This document shows, piece after piece, positions 16,373 to 21,593 of a DNA stretch of 21,593 nucleotides. This stretch comes from a virus. The position numbers and the translations under genes were made by a program. Under the pieces are notes generated by a model. That model had not been told where the DNA came from, did not search any database, and saw only the letters and a list, made by a program, of their open reading frames with translations. The stretch is taken from IMG/VR virus record IMGVR_UViG_3300025133_003666, positions 1 through 21,593 of that record; one strand, written 5' to 3'. Position 1 is the first letter of the stretch. Every line of letters begins with the position of its first letter.

Positions 16373-17107
16373 TCAATATTCCCCTACTGTTGTCTGAGTG
16401 ACATTAAAAGTGTCACCAGAGGTTCCTTGTAGTGCGTCTTGCTGAGTTATGAATTCCATAGTTTCCTCACTTGTTCCATCAGCGTTAATACTGGTAGTAT
16501 GGGACTGAATTAAACAATTAGGGAAAGCCATAGTTTCTCCTGTTGCAGCGCTTCTAAATACAATAAATATTCTATATCCGGCTTCTACATTGGTAGATGT
16601 GGCGTAATCTTTTGGATTTGCCATACCGTCAACTATAAATGGAGCAGCTTCTGTGCTGTTACCATAATCACCGCCAAGACCCCATCTTGCGCTGTGTTTT
16701 TTTACAGTATCGTCTTGAGCTTCTGCGGCTCCTGACGCGACGGGACCATTGAATATAGTATCCCATGTATTATTACTCTTTTTTCTGGTCAATGAAATGG
16801 TGTACTCGTTCTTTATTTCCACCTTTCCTGTACCTTTCTGACCGATATAGGTGATATCTTCATCCATAGCACCTATACTAACATCTACACCAGTTAAATC
16901 TGTTACGTTTGTGGTTCCCCAATCCGAAACGGTTGCTCCTTCAGCTAATGATAGAGCGAACGCATCGAAATTAGAAGTACCTGTAGCAGCTATGCTTACT
17001 GAAGTTACTCCAGTAGCGCTTCCGCTAAGGACGCCAATATTTTTGGCGGCAGTATCAGATTCTGTACCGATATATACTTTTACATCTCTTCCTAGGAAAT
17101 ATGCCAT
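16373..17107 (-). CDS. Tail tube protein paralog 1 (244 aa)
   Basis: This is the first of two tandem tube-like genes and the first gene after the structured gap with a TATA-like box, so it probably starts a strongly expressed unit. It carries the shared block MAYFLGRD, DLTGVDVSIGAMDEDITYIG, YTISLTRKKSN, RWG, GYR and INADGTSEETMEF. Compared with the 196-aa paralog it has extra loops (a longer N-terminal loop near 25-65 and about 30 residues after the WDTIFNG strand), which in tube proteins typically face outwards. GAGGT lies 8 bases before the ATG. Its position between the neck genes and the chaperones is that of the major tail protein. I infer tail tube from position and beta-rich pattern; there is no enzymatic motif. 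Confidence 0.72.
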   Translation of the reverse strand: MAYFLGRDVKVYIGTESDTAAKNIGVLSGSATGVTSVSIAATGTSNFDAFALSLAEGATVSDWGTTNVTDLTGVDVSIGAMDEDITYIGQKGTGKVEIKNEYTISLTRKKSNNTWDTIFNGPVASGAAEAQDDTVKKHSARWGLGGDYGNSTEAAPFIVDGMANPKDYATSTNVEAGYRIFIVFRSAATGETMAFPNCLIQSHTTSINADGTSEETMEFITQQDALQGTSGDTFNVTQTTVGEY

Positions 17108-17128
17108 TATTTATACCTCTTACTTTTT

Positions 17129-17140
17129 TTGTCTAGACAA
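17129..17140. repeat. 12-bp perfect palindrome in the tail-tube leader
   Basis: TTGTCTAGACAA reads the same on both strands and lies 22 bases upstream of the tube ATG, next to a run of seven A residues on the minus strand. It would suit binding by a dimeric regulator or a short RNA stem in the 5' leader. It shares its GACAA arm with the larger inverted repeat next to it, so the two structures are mutually exclusive. The function is inferred. Confidence 0.4.
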
Positions 17141-17176
17141 CAATCCATTACATTCACTTATTAATAATGGTTTGTC
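17136..17176 (-). repeat. Extended inverted repeat upstream of the tail-tube genes
   Basis: GACAA (17136-17140) and CCATTA (17145-17150) pair with TAATGG (17165-17170) and TTGTC (17172-17176), giving an 11-bp interrupted stem around a 14-base AT-rich loop. It begins two bases downstream of the TATA-like box and would span the expected transcription start, which suggests an operator or early-leader structure rather than a terminator. Confidence 0.4.
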
Positions 17177-17177
17177 C

Positions 17178-17185
17178 TATATAAA
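17178..17185 (-). promoter_or_regulatory. Archaeal-type TATA box candidate for the tail-tube genes
   Basis: On the minus strand the gap reads AGCTTTATATAGGAC; TTTATATA is the archaeal TATA consensus. It lies about 70 bases upstream of the tube ATG, so a start 25 bases downstream would leave a leader of roughly 45 bases. The alternative, a bacterial -10 element, lacks a matching TTGACA at the right distance. A small hairpin with arms ATGCT and AGCAT (about 17190-17202) overlaps the preceding gene's stop. The call depends on the host domain, which is not established, and such octamers arise by chance in AT-rich DNA. Confidence 0.4.
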
Positions 17186-17201
17186 GCTTATGCTCTTAGC
17201 A

Positions 17202-19112
17202 TTAGACCCATTTAGGAATATTAGGTTTAAAAGCTTGACGTGGTCCTAGCGGTACATCCATTCCAGCCTTAGCATATTTTGCCTGTAATCCTCCCGGTCC
17301 CGGAGTAACATTAAAAGTTTCACTACGTTTCATAGCACCGGGAGCATATAATACTCTTGATTGAGGGTCAAAATAACCATTTCTTTCCCATGTACTACGG
17401 TCTCCTACCTTATTTTTAAAAAGTTTATAAGCTGAAATATCTCTTCCCATTGTCATAAAGAAGGGAGTACCAGTACGGCTTAATTCGGTTTCAGTATCAT
17501 AAGGCTTACCCCAAAAATCAAGCTTAGAATTATCCTTAGCTCTTTTTTTCCATTCTTTAGTTAAATCAGCTGATTCTCGCATCGCATCTCTATACCAAGC
17601 AGCTATCTGCGTTTCTGCCCCTTGAAAATGTCCCAAAACTTGCAGCTTTAAACTATCTGCTATCTCTTTAGTACCTAGAATTTCTACAGTTGAAACTACA
17701 GGAGCTTTACCTAAAGCTTCTATAGGAAATAAAGCTGTCTCGGTTTCTACTGAAGTTCCCGTGAGCTCGGATGCCTTTCCTATACCTAGAGCTAAATGAT
17801 TTATAGCGTCCATACTACCTTTACGTGCTATTTGTTCAATTTGACTTCTACTAAACACATCGTTCTTCCACATATCATAGAGAAGAAAATTACTATGAAG
17901 ACCTATAAAGGGTTTAGCAAAATTCTTAGTTTCAGAAGGAACGTTAAAATATTGTTTGAGCCAGTCAGGGGCGTCGCTCAAATCTATAACTCGCGCATCT
18001 ACAGAAATACCTTGGAGTAGTAAATCATCACCTGAACCTTTAAAATGAGGAGTTAATGTGATATATGCACTTTGACCTCCCCCAATTGGCATCTGATATA
18101 TATAATTTTCATAGAGTGGGTTTTCTTCCATTTGATGCCAAGATGCTTCTATTTTTCTAAAACGGTCTAGTATCTGTGCCGCAGTATAACTGTGAGGGTC
18201 ATGATTATACTTTTTACTCTTTTTGTCGGCTGCTCCCATCGCAACAAGTTGGTTATATTGATTTTGTAAAGAACCCCCTATGCTATTCATCATATCGAAC
18301 ATCTTAGCAATGTCTTTTTCGACCGAATTTTTTACTTGTTTAGCAGTTATTATAGTATCTCTTTCATACTCGTTAAAAAGGGTGTTTTGGAATGTTTTAT
18401 GAACTGACATATCAGTAGTTTCTATACCTAATGAACCTCTAATCGCATCATTACCGAAGTTAGCTGCTAGACGGTGATGAGAATAGTCTAAAATACTCTG
18501 TTGAAATTCATCTATGTATGTTAAATCAATCTGTTCGTTACTGAATCCACCTGATTTTGTTAACTTGTCTACGACAGTGTTTGGAGTTTGGAACCCTCTA
18601 TTTTTCCACGCTACTCCATCTTTATCTGCCATATTGAGGGCAGCATCGGTAACAGATTGTTCCATAACTTCACCTTTAACAGTTCCTTCATATTTACTAG
18701 TAATAGATTCAGATTCAAATAATTTAGAAAGGTAGTCTGATAACAAATTAGCTCTTTCACGTTGCATATTTGTAGGTTGTCTTTCTAATAAAGATTCTAA
18801 ATCGTAGTTGGCTTCCTTCCAAGCTTGTAGAGTTTCTGCCCACTTTCCCGCTTTAGGTTCACCCTCTCCACCGGGACCCATAATCCATTCCTTAGCTTCT
18901 TGTTTTACGTCTTCAGATACTTGACCTCCAGCTTTTGTACCGAAATCAGTGCCGCTTGCGACACCTTCTGTTATAGCCATTCTATATCGTTTAGTGAATG
19001 GTATAAAGGGGGAGAATCCGAATTCTATAGTAGTTAGTTTTGTTTGTATCTGTCCTATGGCGTTGACATCTTTAGAAGATACTCCAAAAGCCTTATAGCC
19101 AATTCCAGACAT
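17202..19112 (-). CDS. Unrecognised 636-residue protein between tail terminator and tail tube
   Basis: I do not recognise this protein. It lies between the tail terminator and the tube genes, so a structural or assembly role at the neck or tail is likely. GAGG sits 5 bases before the ATG, and only two bases separate the upstream stop from it. The first 90 residues are mixed, with a GPGGEGEPK turn. Residues about 90-330 are predominantly helical and charged (WAETLQAWKEANYDLESLL, MQRERANLLSDYLSKLF). A beta-looking part follows (AYITLTPHFKGSG, LLLQGISVDARVIDL), and the basic C-terminus ends in a Pro-rich tail. No signal peptide, membrane segment or catalytic motif is evident. A contractile sheath occupies this genomic position in myoviruses and is of similar length, but I see no sheath-like start or end, and the helical content argues against it. 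It may be a minor tail or neck protein. Confidence 0.7.
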   Translation of the reverse strand: MSGIGYKAFGVSSKDVNAIGQIQTKLTTIEFGFSPFIPFTKRYRMAITEGVASGTDFGTKAGGQVSEDVKQEAKEWIMGPGGEGEPKAGKWAETLQAWKEANYDLESLLERQPTNMQRERANLLSDYLSKLFESESITSKYEGTVKGEVMEQSVTDAALNMADKDGVAWKNRGFQTPNTVVDKLTKSGGFSNEQIDLTYIDEFQQSILDYSHHRLAANFGNDAIRGSLGIETTDMSVHKTFQNTLFNEYERDTIITAKQVKNSVEKDIAKMFDMMNSIGGSLQNQYNQLVAMGAADKKSKKYNHDPHSYTAAQILDRFRKIEASWHQMEENPLYENYIYQMPIGGGQSAYITLTPHFKGSGDDLLLQGISVDARVIDLSDAPDWLKQYFNVPSETKNFAKPFIGLHSNFLLYDMWKNDVFSRSQIEQIARKGSMDAINHLALGIGKASELTGTSVETETALFPIEALGKAPVVSTVEILGTKEIADSLKLQVLGHFQGAETQIAAWYRDAMRESADLTKEWKKRAKDNSKLDFWGKPYDTETELSRTGTPFFMTMGRDISAYKLFKNKVGDRSTWERNGYFDPQSRVLYAPGAMKRSETFNVTPGPGGLQAKYAKAGMDVPLGPRQAFKPNIPKWV

Positions 19113-19114
19113 TA

Positions 19115-19636
19115 CTACCTCGTATTCTTAAATGTTATAGCCATCCCACAACGAGCAACCCATAGTTCTCGTTCGGGGTCATATCCCATATCTCTAAAAC
19201 CGGTAAATTGACGAGTTAAAACATCACAATCAGTAGATGAAAAATCACAATCCATAATAACATTAGCGCAGTTCAACATAAGGTAATTTAAAAGTCTTCG
19301 TTGTTTAAACGGAGTTCCTCCTACTGTTATAGAATTGAATTTATTTACGGCTAAGTGTATATCATACCCTACACCATATATTTCTCCAATAGCTTCACTA
19401 GAAGAACCACTTGTAACCATCTGACCCATAAATTGTTGCTCTATACCATTAGCTATCTGTTCTACTACGATAGCAGGATAAGTTGTATCCTCTGTCTCTG
19501 GAAACTGTCCAAATACGTTAACATCTGTTGTAGACCAAGCAGAACCAGAATCTATACCTGCTGTAGTACGATATGTACCACTACGAAGATTATCTATCAT
19601 CTTACGTTCTATATCGTTAATGTGGTCAGTTGCCAT
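19115..19636 (-). CDS. Tail terminator / tail completion protein (174 aa)
   Basis: The ATG at 19636 is preferred over the one 17 codons upstream because it overlaps the previous stop as TAATG and GGAGGG lies 11 bases before it. The protein starts with a helix (INDIERKMIDNLR), followed by YPAIVVEQI, an exposed loop with MVTSGSSSE, a strand YDIHLAVN, a helix FKQRRLLNYLMLNCANVI and a final strand pair with RELWVARCGMAITFKN. This alpha-beta order and length match tail terminators, which cap the tube and form the interface to the head-completion ring. The position, after the head-closure gene and ahead of the tube, is right for that job. Family membership is by pattern rather than a single diagnostic motif. 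Confidence 0.65.
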   Translation of the reverse strand: MATDHINDIERKMIDNLRSGTYRTTAGIDSGSAWSTTDVNVFGQFPETEDTTYPAIVVEQIANGIEQQFMGQMVTSGSSSEAIGEIYGVGYDIHLAVNKFNSITVGGTPFKQRRLLNYLMLNCANVIMDCDFSSTDCDVLTRQFTGFRDMGYDPERELWVARCGMAITFKNTR

Positions 19637-20616
19637 TAGTCGTATGCCCTCCTTCTTGAATCTCGACGTCCGGTTGTTCGGACACAATTAAATATCATAT
19701 AGTCAGTATTCAACTCTTTTAGTGAATGTACATGCCATGATATTGATTTATATAATTTAACAGCTCTAAGCTCTACTTTATTACCCAGAGCAGAACCAGA
19801 AACTCTGATTCGGAAATCTCTAAAATTTTCTTCATAATCGAAATTAGCACCAGAAGCCACAGTTGTAGCATATCTAGTACCAGACTGATAAATGCTCGTT
19901 CCACTCGCTACAGTTCCAGTGATATAGGGGACATCAATAGTAAGCCACTCGTCCGTAGGTATAGTCATTGTAGCAGGAGTATATTCAATAGAATAAGCTC
20001 CATCAAGCGATGTTCCATTATACACTTTAAAATTGCTCAATTTAACCACCCCAGTAGCTCTAACTTGCATGCTTAATCTATCAGCTGATAGCGTATTTTT
20101 AGCAGTTGTAGAGAATTGAAAAGTACCATCATAGTCAGCGCCCAATGTAGCAGTGAGTGTTTCACCATCAGAGGTAAATGTAACATCCGCAGAACCAGAA
20201 GCCCAACCAGTCGTAGCTGCCGTAGGGACCTGATAAATATTACGTTCTATATCAATAAATCTATCCCAACCCTCTATTTCATCAAAATTAGGGTTAGTTA
20301 CTGTTTGGTCAAAATTAGAATAACCTTTTATGGTCTGAATGTTAGGTGTGTATACTCTTGCTGCACCTATGATATTTACGCCAGCCCTTTCTAAGTTATA
20401 ATCGGCTGTTAGAGCGGGGCGTATTAGAGCTGGTAACTGTGGGTATAATAGTTCTTGAGTTACTACTGTTCCACCTTCTACCCCATAATTATCTTTACCA
20501 AAGATAGGAGGTCTGTGGTATGTTACTTTACGGCTTTGATTTGAATGATGTGCTAATTGGCGTAGAATTCTACCCATATTAATTGAACCGGGTCTAACTC
20601 CTTGCTGATTAAGCAT
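19636..20616 (-). CDS. Head closure (neck) protein with an apparent inserted beta-sandwich domain (326 aa)
   Basis: This probably forms the ring that closes the capsid portal after packaging and connects it to the tail. Residues about 28-70 (RKVTYHRPPI, VVTQELLYPQLPALIRPA), 115-131 (EGWDRFIDIERNIYQV) and 292-315 (SWHVHSLKELN, MIFNCVRTTGRR) make up a small beta-barrel layout like that of head-closure proteins, usually about 110-150 residues long. Between residues 132 and 291 lies a separate domain with jelly-roll features (LSMQVRATGVVKLSNFKVYNG, WLTIDVPYI, FRIRVSGS, VELRAVKLYK), reminiscent of carbohydrate-binding modules. The start overlaps the adaptor gene by eight bases, and the stop overlaps the next ATG. 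The insertion reading is inference; a divergent single-domain protein cannot be excluded. Confidence 0.55.
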   Translation of the reverse strand: MLNQQGVRPGSINMGRILRQLAHHSNQSRKVTYHRPPIFGKDNYGVEGGTVVTQELLYPQLPALIRPALTADYNLERAGVNIIGAARVYTPNIQTIKGYSNFDQTVTNPNFDEIEGWDRFIDIERNIYQVPTAATTGWASGSADVTFTSDGETLTATLGADYDGTFQFSTTAKNTLSADRLSMQVRATGVVKLSNFKVYNGTSLDGAYSIEYTPATMTIPTDEWLTIDVPYITGTVASGTSIYQSGTRYATTVASGANFDYEENFRDFRIRVSGSALGNKVELRAVKLYKSISWHVHSLKELNTDYMIFNCVRTTGRRDSRRRAYD

Positions 20617-21076
20617 CGTAGTCTACCCCTTCGACCGACGGATACATGTCTTTAGTAGCATCAATACCTTTAACGTTCTTGAGCCAATTGACGCGTCCGA
20701 GGAATGGAGCAGCATTGTAAGTAGTAGTTGCGATACTGAGGCTTTTCTTCATAACCAAAGCTTGATTAGCAAGGGTTTCCCAAACATCATAGTCAGCCGT
20801 ATCATAATAGACTTGTAAATCTCCAACAGCAATACGGTCAACACCGACACCATTTTGAGCTAAACAAGACAAATAGCAAGTATAATACATGACGGCATTG
20901 TCGTAAGTATTGTTTGCATTTAAAGAAAAAGTTTCACCTGTGTTCTCATTGAACCATTCTGCTGAAATATTAGCTAGTATATCCAATGTAGCGTTATCTA
21001 ATTCCTCTTGTTCTATACCTGCCAACAGGCGTACCCTATTTCGGAATGTAGCATTCCATGATATACTTACAGCCAT
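20609..21076 (-). CDS. Head-tail adaptor (connector) protein, gp6-like (155 aa)
   Basis: This should form the first ring under the portal. The N-terminal half is helical (FRNRVRLLAGIEQEELDNATLDILANISAEWFNENTG, then a second helix NAVMYYTCYLSCLAQ), the compact helical bundle of HK97 gp6/SPP1 gp15-type adaptors, with a longer C-terminal arm. The start at 21076 is chosen over the ATG at 21136 because it overlaps the upstream stop as TAATG and a purine-rich GGGGGATGATG stretch precedes it. The discarded 20-residue extension is Cys/His/Trp-rich and lies wholly inside the upstream gene. The gene is the first of the connector set, and the head-closure gene overlaps its end by eight bases. Confidence 0.7.
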   Translation of the reverse strand: MAVSISWNATFRNRVRLLAGIEQEELDNATLDILANISAEWFNENTGETFSLNANNTYDNAVMYYTCYLSCLAQNGVGVDRIAVGDLQVYYDTADYDVWETLANQALVMKKSLSIATTTYNAAPFLGRVNWLKNVKGIDATKDMYPSVEGVDYDA

Positions 21077-21282
21077 TACATCATCCCCCATGCGCCTACA
21101 CCAGTGGTTGCAGTGAGTGCAACGCCAACTAACCATCTTACCTGACGTTTAATGTCATTCTCCCACATTTCGTGGTGGGCTAAGTGATTAGTAAATAGTG
21201 TTTCGAATTTATCCATTCTGTTATAAATGGTCTTGACGCGTTCGTCTATGCGAATCAATAGTATTTTATCTCCTTCATCCAT
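21076..21282 (-). CDS. Small coiled-coil protein with C-terminal membrane segment, XhlA-like (68 aa)
   Basis: Residues 1-48 form an amphipathic, charged helix (ILLIRIDERVKTIYNRMDK, HLAHHEMWENDIKRQ) and residues about 50-68 a hydrophobic stretch (WLVGVALTATTGVGAWGMM), the layout of XhlA/haemolysin-type phage proteins that associate with holins. AAAGGT is 6 bases before the ATG. Its stop overlaps the adaptor start, so the two are translated together. A lysis-type membrane protein between head and connector genes is unusual. It may instead be a membrane-anchored morphogenesis factor, and no endolysin lies beside it in this window. The shape is clear; the function is not. Confidence 0.6.
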   Translation of the reverse strand: MDEGDKILLIRIDERVKTIYNRMDKFETLFTNHLAHHEMWENDIKRQVRWLVGVALTATTGVGAWGMM

Positions 21283-21296
21283 ATTTAAACCTTTGG

Positions 21297-21593
21297 TTAT
21301 CCAACCAACTCCGTATTCTTATCTAAATCTCTTCCAAGATTTATATCTCTATCATCAGCAGTGTCTCTATCTAACTGTTGGTCTGAGTCTATCGTATTAT
21401 GCCATTGATGTATTTCTCCGGTACAATTTATAACTTCGCCTGTAACGTTTAATTCTTCGTTTGTAACATCTAAGTTTTCTACTTTACCTACGATTGAGAA
21501 GTTGTTTTGAGATTCAAAAGTTGTAGCTGCTGATGAACCAGATACTGTAGTTGCCGGTCCTCCATAAAGAGTGACTCCGCTTTCACTTGTGAA
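21297..21593 (-). CDS. C-terminal part of an unidentified upstream (head-region) gene
   Basis: The frame is open from the right edge to a TAA at 21299-21297, giving 98 codons without a start in the window. The translation begins Ser/Thr/Gly-rich (GGPATTVSGSS), continues with a beta-like pattern (NNFSIVGKVENLDVTNEE, LNVTGEVINCTGEIHQW) and ends in a very acidic tail rich in Asp and Arg. Its place ahead of the connector genes suggests a head or decoration protein, but I do not recognise it. The stop lies 14 bases before the next ATG, which fits one continuous operon. Confidence 0.6.
   Translation of the reverse strand, partial: FTSESGVTLYGGPATTVSGSSAATTFESQNNFSIVGKVENLDVTNEELNVTGEVINCTGEIHQWHNTIDSDQQLDRDTADDRDINLGRDLDKNTELVG

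Noticed and set aside
17202-19112. Contractile tail sheath
   Set aside because: Position and length would fit, but the N-terminus lacks the usual sheath opening, the first half is strongly helical, and no conserved sheath C-terminal strand pattern is seen.
19637-19687. 17-residue N-terminal extension of the tail terminator
   Set aside because: The TAATG overlap and GGAGGG place the start at 19636; the extension is inside the head-closure gene.
21077-21136. 20-residue N-terminal extension of the head-tail adaptor (Cys/His/Trp-rich, zinc-finger-like)
   Set aside because: It lies fully inside the 68-aa gene in another frame. The TAATG overlap and purine-rich site mark 21076 as the start, so the C/H pattern is a shadow.
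1-21593. CRISPR arrays, insertion sequences, tRNA genes
   Set aside because: No regularly spaced repeats, transposase-like frames or cloverleaf-capable intergenic segments were found; gaps between genes are all under 100 bases.

Overview
The window is AT-rich and carries the head-to-tail connector and tail module of a long-tailed double-stranded DNA virus (class Caudoviricetes), plus the end of a nucleotide-metabolism gene. It is viral by gene order: read right to left on the minus strand, the genes run connector, head closure, tail terminator, tail tube, frameshifted tail chaperones, tape measure, large tail-tip proteins and tail hub. I see no contractile-sheath gene, so a siphovirus-like tail is most likely. 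The host is not settled. A TTTATATA box ahead of the tail-tube genes, frequent ATA and AGA codons, PKD-like and LamG-like domains, and a tape measure with no visible peptidoglycan-degrading domain would all fit a virus of marine archaea, but none of these excludes a bacterial host.

Layout. Bases 1-1236 (+) are the C-terminal 411 codons of an adenosylcobalamin-dependent class II ribonucleotide reductase, followed by a 95-residue unknown gene (1239-1526, +). A short convergent gap follows; it holds a 26-residue membrane peptide on the minus strand that is too short for ordinary gene calling. From 21593 down to 1612 everything is on the minus strand: an unidentified partial gene at the right edge, a 68-residue coiled-coil/membrane protein, the head-tail adaptor (155 aa), a head-closure protein with an apparent inserted beta domain (326 aa), a tail terminator (174 aa), an unrecognised 636-aa protein, two paralogous tail-tube proteins (244 and 196 aa), a chaperone pair joined by a -1 frameshift signal, the 1255-aa tape measure, an 1840-aa protein ending in a LamG-like domain, a 1016-aa protein starting with a PKD-like domain, and a 350-aa hub-like protein.

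Expression. Most minus-strand genes are packed with TAATG, TGATG or ATGA stop/start overlaps, or with gaps of a few bases, so they should be translated as coupled polycistronic messages. Two gaps stand out. Bases 17108-17201 hold a TATA-like box, an extended inverted repeat and a 12-bp palindrome ahead of the tube genes. Bases 15708-15770 hold a strong hairpin between the tube genes and the chaperones. Both flank the genes whose products are needed in the highest copy number.

Three starts were moved inward from the longest reading frame because of stop/start overlaps and ribosome-binding sites: 21076, 19636 and 5695. The most notable items are the in-phase A AAT TTT slippery heptamer, the structured regulatory gaps around the duplicated tube genes, the 636-aa protein of unknown role, and the small membrane peptide. 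No tRNA, rRNA, CRISPR array or insertion sequence was recognised. No gene-free stretch exceeds 100 bases.
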